The notes beneath the pieces are model-generated. The model saw only the letters and a list, made by a program, of their open reading frames with translations. It ran no database searches and was not told the origin of the DNA. From Novosphingopyxis iocasae (GTDB taxonomy: Bacteria; Pseudomonadota; Alphaproteobacteria; Sphingomonadales; Sphingomonadaceae), in assembly GCF_014334095.1 (NCBI RefSeq), contig NZ_CP060495.1, forward strand, positions 1,821,001 to 1,885,000: a stretch of DNA of 64,000 nucleotides, written 5' to 3'. The stretch's first letter is position 1; each line of letters opens with the position of its first letter. Position numbers and translations under genes: made by a program. Positions 1-8,085 of the stretch are shown here, one piece after another.

Positions 1-138
1 CACTTCACCGCCATTTTCGCTCCGCTCATCGTTCCCGCAGCGCTAACTCGCCGTAGCGAGCTGTCCACCATGCTGCCAGGTGCCCCTTCACCTTTTTGCC
101 TTCCCCATCCGCATTGCTGCCGCTAGGGCTCGGCAGCG

Positions 139-1473
139 ATGCAGGCCTCTTTCCATCTGCTGAACAAGCGACGTTTTCTGCCATTGTTCGCAACGCAGAG
201 CCTCGGCGCATTCAACGACAATCTGTACAAGACCGCGATGGTGCTGTTCGTCGTCTATGGCGTGTTCAGCGATCCGGAGAGCGAAACGCTGTTCAGCGCG
301 GTGGCGACGGGCGTGTTCGTGCTGCCTTTCTTTCTGTTTTCGGCCATTTCCGGCCAGTTTGCCGATACGCGTGACAAGGCGCGGCTGATCCGCATCATCA
401 AGGCTTGCGAGATCGCGATCATGGTGGTGGGCGGCACCGGACTGCTGCTCGCCTGGGCCGACATAGCGGTGCATCTGCTGGCGATCCCGCTGCTGCTGAT
501 CGCGCTGTTCGCCATGGGCGTCCATTCCACCTTTTTCGGCCCGATCAAATACGCCATCCTGCCGCAGCATCTGCAGCATGAGGAGGTGCTGGGCGGAACC
601 GGCCTTGTGGAGGCGGGCACCTATATCGCGATCCTGATCGGCACCATTGTCGCAGGCATCATTCCGGTGGAGGTCGCCGCCGCGGCGGTAATCGGTATTG
701 CGGTGATCGGCTATCTTACCGGTCGGCAGGTCCCGTCCGCCCCGCCCGAAGCGGGCGACATCCAGCAGATCGATTTCAACATATGGACGGCCTCGCGCGA
801 CCTTGTCTTGCTGGTGCGCGAGACGCCAGCCGTGTGGCTTGCCGTAGTGGCGATCAGCTTCTTCTGGACGATCGGCACCGTGCTGTTCATTCAGTTCCCG
901 CCTTTGGTGAAGAACGTGCTGACCGGCGACAAGACGGTGGCGAGCCTGTTCCTGGCGGTCTTTTCGGTCGGCATTGCAATCGGTTCGGTGGCGATCAACC
1001 GGCTCCTAAAAGGCCAGGTGTCGGCGCGCTGGGCGCCGATCTGTGTCCTGGTGATGGGCGGCTTCGTCGCGCTGTTCTATTTCATCTGCCACGGCTGGCA
1101 GGTCAGCCGGTCCGGCACGCTGTACGATATCCCCGCCTTCCTGGCGCACCCGGACAGCTGGGGCGTGGTGGTGGCGCTGCTGGGCGTTGCGATCGCGGGC
1201 GGCATGTTCGTGGTGCCGCTCTATGCGTTTCTCACCACCACCGTGCCGAAGAGCCAGACGGCACGGGCGGTCGCTGCCAACAATCTGGTGAATTCGGGCG
1301 CGATGGTGGGGGGATCGGTGATCACGCTGGGCATGAGCGCGGCCGGCATTCCGATCACCGAACAGCTGCTTTTCAGCGCCGCGATGTGCCTGGTTTCTGC
1401 TTGGCTCGCGCACCGGCTGCACATGGCCAGCCGCGATATCATTTTGCGAGAGGCCGATGGGCCGATGCTTTAG
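139..1473 (+). CDS. MFS transporter, lysophospholipid transporter (LplT)-like
   Basis: A 444-residue integral membrane protein with about 12 hydrophobic segments. The N-terminal motif QSLGAFNDNLYKTA is typical of the MFS branch that includes LplT and the transporter half of fused Aas-type lysophospholipid flippase/acyltransferases. From family knowledge it may flip lysophospholipids across the inner membrane. Here it stands alone: no acyltransferase or acyl-ACP ligase domain follows, and the next gene is unrelated. The ATG at 139 has no strong ribosome binding site, so the exact start is uncertain. Substrate is inferred; membership in the MFS is secure. Confidence 0.8.
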   Translation: MQASFHLLNKRRFLPLFATQSLGAFNDNLYKTAMVLFVVYGVFSDPESETLFSAVATGVFVLPFFLFSAISGQFADTRDKARLIRIIKACEIAIMVVGGTGLLLAWADIAVHLLAIPLLLIALFAMGVHSTFFGPIKYAILPQHLQHEEVLGGTGLVEAGTYIAILIGTIVAGIIPVEVAAAAVIGIAVIGYLTGRQVPSAPPEAGDIQQIDFNIWTASRDLVLLVRETPAVWLAVVAISFFWTIGTVLFIQFPPLVKNVLTGDKTVASLFLAVFSVGIAIGSVAINRLLKGQVSARWAPICVLVMGGFVALFYFICHGWQVSRSGTLYDIPAFLAHPDSWGVVVALLGVAIAGGMFVVPLYAFLTTTVPKSQTARAVAANNLVNSGAMVGGSVITLGMSAAGIPITEQLLFSAAMCLVSAWLAHRLHMASRDIILREADGPML

Positions 1474-1485
1474 GCAGGCCCGCCT

Positions 1486-1707
1486 TTAAGCGATAAACCC
1501 GTAAATCGCGGTAAAGAACGCCGCGAAACTGATCGCGAACAGATGCGTGTCTTCCTGTCGCCACCACCCTTTGTCCGGATTGCGCGGATCGGATGCCCGC
1601 GCGTCCGGCAACTGATCGGGTTGCGGCACCCGCAGGATATGCGGTTTCAAGGTGCGCCGGAATGGGTGGCCGGCAGCTTCGGATGTCAGAACGAGGGCGC
1701 GTTTCAT
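1486..1707 (-). CDS. small hypothetical membrane-anchored protein
   Basis: A 73-residue protein that fills an otherwise empty gap on the minus strand. It has a basic, proline-containing N-terminal part, then a WWRQEDTHLFAIS segment leading into one hydrophobic C-terminal helix ending IYGFIA. I do not recognise a named family. A weak Shine-Dalgarno (TGGGA) precedes the ATG, and a near-consensus CtrA-like box lies just upstream (1717-1731). Probably a short tail-anchored inner-membrane protein; function unknown. Confidence 0.5.
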   Translation of the reverse strand: MKRALVLTSEAAGHPFRRTLKPHILRVPQPDQLPDARASDPRNPDKGWWRQEDTHLFAISFAAFFTAIYGFIA

Positions 1708-1716
1708 GGTCCCACG

Positions 1717-1731
1717 TTAACGGTTTGTTAG
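1717..1731 (-). promoter_or_regulatory. possible CtrA-type box
   Basis: On the minus strand the bases read CTAACAAACCGTTAA, i.e. CTAA-N7-TTAA, one mismatch from the alphaproteobacterial CtrA consensus TTAA-N7-TTAA. It ends 10 nt upstream of the start of the 73-residue small protein. A short motif like this can occur by chance, so confidence is low. Confidence 0.25.
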
Positions 1732-1838
1732 GATTTTGATCCACCATCAATCGTCGTTAACGCCGCGCTGTCCAATCCGGGGACAGAAAAGGCCGTTAAC
1801 CTTGGCGGCTCGCGGCGCGCCGGCGAAGGCAGACTGCT

Positions 1839-1982
1839 TCAGGCGATCCAGGCGCGGATCAGGAATGCCACGACGCCAAGCGTTGCTACGCTGATCCCCC
1901 AGATCGCCGCCATCCAGCCGACCCGCCGCCACAAGGGCAGCGCCTCCGCCTCATCCGCGCCGTCCAGCGGATCCAGCTTCAT
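1839..1982 (-). CDS. cydX: CydX/DUF2474-type small subunit of cytochrome bd oxidase
   Basis: A 47-codon reading frame translating to a protein that begins MKLDPLDGADEAEALPLW, then RRVGWMAAIWGISV and a single hydrophobic helix ending FLIRAWIA. Its ATG overlaps the cydB stop in an ATGA (1979-1982), so it is translationally coupled. Tiny single-helix proteins with a WRR..GW..A.W motif downstream of cydB belong to the DUF2474/CydX-like group, which associate with and stabilise bd oxidases. The position, the overlap and the motif together make the assignment strong despite its size. Confidence 0.85.
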   Translation of the reverse strand: MKLDPLDGADEAEALPLWRRVGWMAAIWGISVATLGVVAFLIRAWIA

Positions 1983-2995
1983 GAGTGATAGCCTTCCTCA
2001 CCGGTCTTGCCGCGAAACACCCAATAGGCAAAACCGGTGTAGATCAGGATGACCGGCATAATGATCGCGGTGCCGACCAGCATGAAGATCTGGCTGCTTT
2101 CGGGTGCGGCGGCATCCCAGATTGTGATCGCGGGCGGAACGATATGCGGCCACATGCTCACCCCCAGCCCGGCCATGCCGAGCAGGAACAGCGCCAGCGA
2201 AAGCAGGAACGGCTGATGGGTCCGCCGCTTCACCAAGGCGCGCAGCAGCGCAAAGACGATGATTCCCGTCAGCAGCGGCACCTGCGCTGCGAAGAGAACA
2301 TTCGGATAAGTGAACCAGCGCGAATAATAGTTGGCCTCGAGAAAGGGCGTATAAAGGCTGACCGCCACCATAAGGCCCAACGTGACGAAGAAGGCAGGCT
2401 TTGCCATCCTGTAGGCATGGTCGAGCGCGCGCCCTTGCGCCTTGATGATTAGCCATGTGCTGCCGAGCAGCGCATAACCCGCCACCGTGCCGAGGCCGGT
2501 GAGCAGTGTGTAGGGCGTCAGCCAGTCGAACCAGCTGCCTGCATAGGCACGCCCATCAACCTCCACGCCCTGCAACAGCGCGCCGAGGATCATGCCCTGC
2601 GCCATCGCGGCGGCCAGCGATCCACCGAAAAAGGCGAAATCCCAAAAGGTCTGGTGCCGTTCGTCACGCCAGCGAAATTCAAAGGCAACGCCGCGAAACA
2701 CCAGGCCGAGCAGCATGATGATGATCAGCGGATAGGTGGCCGGCAGCACCACGGCATAAGCCAGCGGAAAGGCCGCGAAGAGGCCGCCGCCGCCCAGCAC
2801 CAGCCAGGTCTCGTTCCCGTCCCAGACCGGCGCGATGCTGTTCATCGCCGCGTCCCGTTCCTTGCCCACGGTGATAGTGGGAAACAGAATGCCGATGCCC
2901 AGATCAAACCCGTCCATCACGACATACATGAATACGGCAAAGGCGATGATGAACGCCCAGGCGGTGGCCAGATCGAAATTGTAGAGCGCGCTCAT
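1979..2995 (-). CDS. cydB: cytochrome bd ubiquinol oxidase subunit II
   Basis: A 338-residue polytopic membrane protein. The N-terminus contains VMDGFDLGIGIL and the NETWLVLGGGGLFAAFP stretch characteristic of CydB/CioB. With CydA it forms the quinol oxidase that reduces oxygen to water without proton pumping, usually with high oxygen affinity. Its start overlaps the cydA stop by 4 bp (2992-2995) and its stop overlaps cydX, so the three genes form one coupled operon. The length (about 336-340 aa) fits the cyanide-insensitive CIO branch. Confidence 0.95.
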   Translation of the reverse strand: MSALYNFDLATAWAFIIAFAVFMYVVMDGFDLGIGILFPTITVGKERDAAMNSIAPVWDGNETWLVLGGGGLFAAFPLAYAVVLPATYPLIIIMLLGLVFRGVAFEFRWRDERHQTFWDFAFFGGSLAAAMAQGMILGALLQGVEVDGRAYAGSWFDWLTPYTLLTGLGTVAGYALLGSTWLIIKAQGRALDHAYRMAKPAFFVTLGLMVAVSLYTPFLEANYYSRWFTYPNVLFAAQVPLLTGIIVFALLRALVKRRTHQPFLLSLALFLLGMAGLGVSMWPHIVPPAITIWDAAAPESSQIFMLVGTAIIMPVILIYTGFAYWVFRGKTGEEGYHS

Positions 2996-4452
2996 TCCGC
3001 CATCTCCCGGTCCGCCATGCCGCGTCCTTTTGGTCCGCCGGGCTGCACATTTTCTCCCTGCACCGGTCCGGGCGTGATGCCTGCCGTCCTCACCGGCCCC
3101 TTCTCGCCATGCTTGACGCCACGCTCACCGGGCTGCGGCGGGCTCTTCATCAAGCGCAGGATGTACCAGGTGCCCACCCCGAAAACCGCCAGATAGACGG
3201 CGGCGAATGCGGCCAGCGATATTGCGACCGCCGGCGCATCGAGCGGACTGGCGCTATTCGCGGTGCGCAGCAGCCCATAAACCGTGAAGGGTTGCCGCCC
3301 GACTTCGGTCGTCACCCAGCCTGCAATCACCGCGACGAAGCCCGCTGGCCCCATCACCAACGCCGCCCGGTGCAGCCAGGGCCAGTCGTAAAGCTTTTTG
3401 CGCACGCGCGCGACAAGGCTCCAAAGGCCTAGGCCCAGGATCGCAAAGCCGATGGCGACCATGATGCGGAAGCTCCAGAAGACGACGCCAACCGGCGGCT
3501 GATCCTGATCTGGAATGGTGTCGAGGCCTGGTAAAGGCGCGTCGAGATCGTGCTTCAGGATCAGCGAACTCAGCTTGGGAATGCCGACTGCATAGTCGAG
3601 CCGCTGTTCCTTCTCATTGGGAATGCCGAACAGATAAAGCGGAGCGCCATCGGGATGGCTTTCATAATGGCCCTCCATCGCCATCACCTTTTGTGGCTGA
3701 TGCTCCAGCGTATTGATTCCGTGCGCGTCCCCTGCGAAAATCTGAACGGGTGCCACCAACGCGGCCATCCACATCGCCATCGAGAACATTTTGCGTGCGT
3801 GGGCGTCCGTCTTGTCCTTCAGAAGGTGCCAGGCGCCGACACCGCCCACCACCAGCGCCGTCGTCAGATAAGCCGCGATCACGGTGTGAACCAAGCGATA
3901 GGGAAAGCTGGGATTGAAAATGATCGGCCACCAGCTGTCGCCCGGCAGAAACTGGCCGTTTCCGCTCAGTTCATAGCCCACCGGCGTCTGCATCCAGCTG
4001 TTGACGCTGAGAATCCAGAAGGCGGAGACGGCCGTGCCGGCGGCGACCATCAAGGTGGCGGTAAAGTGCAGCGTCTTGCCCACACGGTTCATACCGAAGA
4101 GCATGACGCCAAGGAAACCGGCCTCCAGAAAGAAAGCCGTAAGCACTTCATAGGCCATCAGAGGCCCCAGGATCGGCCCCGTCCTGTCCGAGAACACCGA
4201 CCAGTTGGTGCCGAACTGATAACTCATGACGATGCCGGAGACGACGCCCATGGCAAAGGCCACCGCGAAGATTTTCAGCCAATATTTGAACAGGTCTTTA
4301 TAGAGACTTTTGCCCGTCTTCAGCCACAGGCCTTCCAGCACCGCCAAATAGCTGGCGAGTCCAATGGAAAAGGCCGGGAAGATGAAGTGAAAGCTCACCG
4401 TGAAGGCGAACTGGATGCGCGCCAATATCAGCGCGTCGGCATTGTCGAACAT
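2992..4452 (-). CDS. cydA: cytochrome bd ubiquinol oxidase subunit I
   Basis: A 486-residue subunit carrying the hemes b558, b595 and d. Recognisable elements are the N-terminal FHFIFPAFSIGLASYLA helix and the conserved GWVTTEVGRQP motif. The periplasmic Q-loop lacks the long insertion of E. coli CydA, placing it with short-Q-loop CioA-type enzymes. The C-terminus carries a Gly/Pro/Lys-rich tail of about 45 residues beyond the last helix. First gene of cydA-cydB-cydX; no cydDC genes lie nearby. Confidence 0.95.
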   Translation of the reverse strand: MFDNADALILARIQFAFTVSFHFIFPAFSIGLASYLAVLEGLWLKTGKSLYKDLFKYWLKIFAVAFAMGVVSGIVMSYQFGTNWSVFSDRTGPILGPLMAYEVLTAFFLEAGFLGVMLFGMNRVGKTLHFTATLMVAAGTAVSAFWILSVNSWMQTPVGYELSGNGQFLPGDSWWPIIFNPSFPYRLVHTVIAAYLTTALVVGGVGAWHLLKDKTDAHARKMFSMAMWMAALVAPVQIFAGDAHGINTLEHQPQKVMAMEGHYESHPDGAPLYLFGIPNEKEQRLDYAVGIPKLSSLILKHDLDAPLPGLDTIPDQDQPPVGVVFWSFRIMVAIGFAILGLGLWSLVARVRKKLYDWPWLHRAALVMGPAGFVAVIAGWVTTEVGRQPFTVYGLLRTANSASPLDAPAVAISLAAFAAVYLAVFGVGTWYILRLMKSPPQPGERGVKHGEKGPVRTAGITPGPVQGENVQPGGPKGRGMADREMAE

Positions 4453-4604
4453 CTCGGTTCGTCCCCGTTGGCGACCGGTATTGGGTCCGGCCCTCCCGAC
4501 CCAGCCCGTCTAAAGGGGAACGGTTCGATCATCTACCCCCCCGAGGGTGGAAAAGCTCCCTCTTCCACTTGCACCGCGCGCAACTGGTATGGGCGCAGTG
4601 TTTC

Positions 4605-5879
4605 TTAGGCAGCTACAGCGGCCGCGCGGTCCTTGCGCCGGTCCGCAAGCCAGGTCACCACCGCGGCGACGGTCAGGAGGGCGACCAACAAGGGCGAATG
4701 GTTCAAGAGCGCATCGATAAAGGCGGCCAGCGGATTTTCCGTCGCAAAAATACGCTCGATCATCCAGCAGATCGCGGCAAAGCCGGCGAAGGCCGCGCCG
4801 CCGAGCCGCAGCCAGTCATAATGGCGGGTGCGCGCAAAAATCATCAGCGCGGGCAGAAACGCCAAAACCACGCCCAGTTGCACGATCTCTATACCGATAT
4901 TGAACCCGAGGATGGAGACAATCTCCCGGTTCACGCCAAGCCCCAGATCTCCGACCAGAGTGGCAAAGGCAAGACCGTGGATAAGGCCGAAAACCACCGC
5001 GATCAGCGGCTCCCGCCCCGGAAAGATCGGTCGCCAAGCGTGGATCGCGGACACCAGAATAGAGATGGCAATGGCCACCTCCACCGGCTGCGCGGGCAGA
5101 TGCAATCCGAGCAGCGGCGCAGCGATCAGCGTCAGACTATGGCCGATGGTGAAGCTGGTGATGATCTTCGTCATGCCCCACAGGGCATCTTTCGGCGGAC
5201 GCGGGCCACCCCAGCGTTTGCGATTGGCGCTCAGCACAAGCGGCATCGGCAGAAAAAGCGCAAGAAGGAAGAGCAAGTGATCGTGCCCCTCCGCAATATG
5301 CTCCCCGCCGAGGCGCACCGCATTGGCAAAGCCGGTCATCGCGCTGGGATGACCGCGATCGACGGCAAGGCGCATCCGGTCGCTACGCACCGCGCCAATG
5401 ATCTCACGCTCATCGCCATACCGACCGTAGAGATCGCGCTTGGCGACGAAGAGCACAAAATGCGCCGGGTTCACGTCGACCACCGCGCGCCAATCGACCG
5501 TGAACTGGCGCACCGGTGCGCCGGCCGGCGGCACCAGCCGCGCAACCGCGTGCAAATCGGGCGGCCCGGCGATCTGCGCAAACTCGGTGTTCAGAAATTC
5601 GATTGTCCAGGCGCGCCCGTCCGGGCTTCGGATGGCGATATGCTGTTTCAGCCAGTCCTGCGCCTTGGCATAATTTTGCGGCGTCCATGCAACCGAATTG
5701 CCGCTCGCCGCGGCATAATCGCCCAGCGGCACTATGATATCGGCGCGCGCTTCGCTGGGTCCGAAGTCGATCTGCACCTCACTATTGGGTGTCACATGCG
5801 CCGCCGCCGCGCCCGAAAGCATCAGCGCGAACAGCGTCAGAAGCAACGCGATCATCCGTGCCACATGCCGCTCAGCCAT
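4605..5879 (-). CDS. HupE/UreJ_2 family membrane protein
   Basis: A 424-residue protein. The start at 5879 (MAERHVARMIALLLT) is preferred because it gives a clean signal peptide ending AAAAH and overlaps the upstream TPR gene by 8 bp. An extracytoplasmic beta-type domain covers roughly residues 30-190, followed by a multi-helix domain with HIAEGHDHLLFLLALFLP and a later IGHSLTL motif. These His-rich helices define the HupE/UreJ_2 group, related to nickel/cobalt permeases. The transported substrate is not established. It is the last gene of the DUF4331-TPR-HupE cluster and may be translationally coupled to the TPR gene. Confidence 0.8.
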   Translation of the reverse strand: MAERHVARMIALLLTLFALMLSGAAAAHVTPNSEVQIDFGPSEARADIIVPLGDYAAASGNSVAWTPQNYAKAQDWLKQHIAIRSPDGRAWTIEFLNTEFAQIAGPPDLHAVARLVPPAGAPVRQFTVDWRAVVDVNPAHFVLFVAKRDLYGRYGDEREIIGAVRSDRMRLAVDRGHPSAMTGFANAVRLGGEHIAEGHDHLLFLLALFLPMPLVLSANRKRWGGPRPPKDALWGMTKIITSFTIGHSLTLIAAPLLGLHLPAQPVEVAIAISILVSAIHAWRPIFPGREPLIAVVFGLIHGLAFATLVGDLGLGVNREIVSILGFNIGIEIVQLGVVLAFLPALMIFARTRHYDWLRLGGAAFAGFAAICWMIERIFATENPLAAFIDALLNHSPLLVALLTVAAVVTWLADRRKDRAAAVAA

Positions 5880-7284
5880 GGCCGAACCAGATATAGCTTT
5901 GTGCCGGATCGAATATCTTGGGATCGATTTTTTCCGCTTCCGCGCGCGCCGCATCGCTTGCCTTGCCATCACCCATCAGCGCTTCGGCTTCGGCGCGCAA
6001 GGCCCAGGCGCGCGCGCTGACCCAGCCGGAGCGATCAACCTGCTTTAGAAGGGCAAGCGCCTTTTCAGGTTGCCCGTTAGCCAATTCCGCCGATGCCAGC
6101 ATGATCGCCGTCTGGCCGTGCGGTCGGGCGGCAAAATCGGCCGCCGCGATGCGCAGCGCCTTGGTGGGATCCCCGAGGGCCAGCTCATGTTCCACGGCAT
6201 GACCGCGCGCCGCGCTGGGCAAGGCGGCCATGCGCCGGTCCCAGATGCCTTGCGCTTTCGCGATCCACGGCTTCGCCTCTGCAATCCGCCCATTGGCGCG
6301 CAGCAATGCGGCCAGAGCGTCCATTACCTGCGGATCGTTCGATTGGTTGGCCGCCTTGGTGTACAGAGCGACCGCACCGTTCACATCGCCTTGCAGCGCA
6401 AGCATCTGCGCCTGATAGGCCTCGGCCAGCCACCAGCCTTCGAAGGCGCGATTGGCAGCGGCGATATTCCTGGCCGCCATCGCCCAGTCTCCGCTCGCCA
6501 GACCGACATCGGCAAGTCGGAGGAAGAAAAAGGCTGCGAGATAGGGGCTCGGCGTTTTGGCGGTGGCACCGGCGCGGCGAATGTCCGCCTCAGCCTCATC
6601 AAAACGGCCATGCTTCAGCTCATAAGTGGACAGGCGCGTCAGGCTGCCGATATCCTCGCTCAGCCGCACCGATGCCCTGTAATAACGCAGCGCCTCGTCA
6701 TAATTGCCGCGGTAAAAGGCGATGTCCCCGCGCATGCCGAGCCATTCGGCGCGCCCGGCATCGTTCGGCTGGACCGCAAACCGATCCGCCTGATCGAGAT
6801 AGCGCTCGGCATCGTCCAGCCGGTGAACGGTTATGGCGTGGGCGGCAGCGGAGACAATCGGGCCAGCGCCCGTCGGCGCGTCCTGAAAGGCGCGCGCCAG
6901 TTCGCGGTCGATCGCTGCGAGATCGGTGTAATTGCCGGTCAGCGAGGCGCGTCGAGAAAGCGCACCGGTATACGCCTCGCGCAGCAGCCATTGGTCGGGG
7001 GCGTTTTCGAGACGCTGGCGCGTATTCGCTACAGTGGTTTCGGTGCGCGCAAGTTCGAGGGCGTAGCTGTCCGGGCCGACCACCCGATCGATGCCGATCC
7101 CTTCCGGCACCGGCGGCGCGTCTTCGCTGCCCCCGAACAGGCGGATAGCCAGCGCCACCAGCGTGGCAGCGGCAAGAAGAAGGATGACGAACTTCCACAG
7201 CCGGCTGGTCGAGCCGCCATGCGGGCGTTCAGGCCCGGTCGAAGGTGGAGGCGCCGTGACGTCCGTCACGCCGCCCCCTTCCAT
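5872..7284 (-). CDS. membrane-anchored tetratricopeptide repeat protein
   Basis: A 470-residue protein with a short cytoplasmic N-terminus, one transmembrane helix (KFVILLLAAATLVALAIRLF, residues ~31-50) and a long extracytoplasmic region of helical repeats. TPR-like signatures recur, such as GNYDEALRYYRASVRLSED and GDVNGAVALYTKAANQS. It probably serves as a scaffold in the envelope. A GTG at 7269 has a better ribosome binding site (GAAGGGGG) than the ATG at 7284, so the protein may be five residues shorter. It lies 18 bp after a DUF4331 gene and overlaps the HupE-like gene, so it is a likely partner of both. Confidence 0.8.
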   Translation of the reverse strand: MEGGGVTDVTAPPPSTGPERPHGGSTSRLWKFVILLLAAATLVALAIRLFGGSEDAPPVPEGIGIDRVVGPDSYALELARTETTVANTRQRLENAPDQWLLREAYTGALSRRASLTGNYTDLAAIDRELARAFQDAPTGAGPIVSAAAHAITVHRLDDAERYLDQADRFAVQPNDAGRAEWLGMRGDIAFYRGNYDEALRYYRASVRLSEDIGSLTRLSTYELKHGRFDEAEADIRRAGATAKTPSPYLAAFFFLRLADVGLASGDWAMAARNIAAANRAFEGWWLAEAYQAQMLALQGDVNGAVALYTKAANQSNDPQVMDALAALLRANGRIAEAKPWIAKAQGIWDRRMAALPSAARGHAVEHELALGDPTKALRIAAADFAARPHGQTAIMLASAELANGQPEKALALLKQVDRSGWVSARAWALRAEAEALMGDGKASDAARAEAEKIDPKIFDPAQSYIWFGHG

Positions 7285-7302
7285 TCAATCATTGTGCACG
7301 CT

Positions 7303-8085
7303 TCACTTGGTGGTGGAGCAGGGCACAAAACCGGCGGTGATCAGATCGTCCCGCAAACCGGCGTGGATTTTCGTGAGTTCACTTGTCAGCTCGTTCACGA
7401 ACTGGCCAGCGACATCGTCCGCAGGATCGGCGTCGTTATACGGGATTTTCTGGTTCGTCCCGATCAGCGCCGTCGCTACCGCAGGCATGCCCATACGGTC
7501 GACACGGACATAGGACGTATCAGGCTGGCTCCGGAAGTTGAAGTTTGCCCCAGCGCTGCTGGCACGCGGCGGCGAACCCTGGGCTTGGCCCAGCCACGGA
7601 TAACCGCCAGCCATGCTGCGGTCTCCCTGCGCATAGGCGACATCGTTGCGCGGAACGTCCAGCGGCAGGTTCTGGAATGTGAGCGCTCCCTGCGTCGCGC
7701 CGCCGCTGGTCTTCGCGCCCAGCTTCAGAAGGATCACCGCTTCGGTGACGTTCGCGACCGGATCACCCACGCGGCGACCGTTCGGGAAGCCTGCTGCCGC
7801 GCCGTAGTTCAGCGTCAGCGTGTCTGGGATGATGAGATCGGCCACCGTGGTACCCGGCGCCACTTCCTGCGTGAGGCATTGCGACACATCGACGGTGCCG
7901 GTCGTGCTCGTGGGCGTGGGCGTGGGCGTCGGTGTGGGCGTCGGCGTTGGCGCAGGGGCCGGAGCCGGTGCCGGAGCCGCAGTTGGCGGCGGCGTAGTGT
8001 TGGCGTTATTGTCATCGCATGCCGTCAGCGTCAGAGCGATGGCAAGCGGGGTGGCGAGTGCGAGTGCACGCTTGGTGATAGTCAT
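7303..8085 (-). CDS. DUF4331-type lipoprotein (C-terminal-half-like), protein A
   Basis: A 260-residue protein with a lipobox (LALTLTAC, Cys ~23), then a Pro/Thr/Ala-rich linker with repeated TP, then a domain. Domain motifs in order are GFPNGRRVGDPV, a YPWL...QGSPPRASS stretch, VDRMGMPAV and a YND..P.DD segment. These match motifs of the C-terminal half of DUF4331 proteins, but the RMGMP motif comes after, not before, the NGRR motif. Its ATG overlaps the stop of the upstream gene by 1 nt and has a GGGAGGA ribosome binding site. Function unknown. Confidence 0.75.
   Translation of the reverse strand: MTITKRALALATPLAIALTLTACDDNNANTTPPPTAAPAPAPAPAPTPTPTPTPTPTPTSTTGTVDVSQCLTQEVAPGTTVADLIIPDTLTLNYGAAAGFPNGRRVGDPVANVTEAVILLKLGAKTSGGATQGALTFQNLPLDVPRNDVAYAQGDRSMAGGYPWLGQAQGSPPRASSAGANFNFRSQPDTSYVRVDRMGMPAVATALIGTNQKIPYNDADPADDVAGQFVNELTSELTKIHAGLRDDLITAGFVPCSTTK
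7908..7975. repeat. hexanucleotide-rich tract in the DUF4331 lipoprotein linker
   Basis: On the plus strand GTGGGC/GTCGGC-type six-base units are repeated around this position. On the coding strand they give an alternating Thr-Pro tract followed by Pro-Ala pairs. The six-base unit preserves the reading frame, so slippage would lengthen or shorten the surface linker and not switch the gene off. Confidence 0.6.

Noticed and set aside
3550-4608. A 352-codon open frame opposite cydA
   Set aside because: Composition typical of an antisense shadow; cydA is unambiguous.
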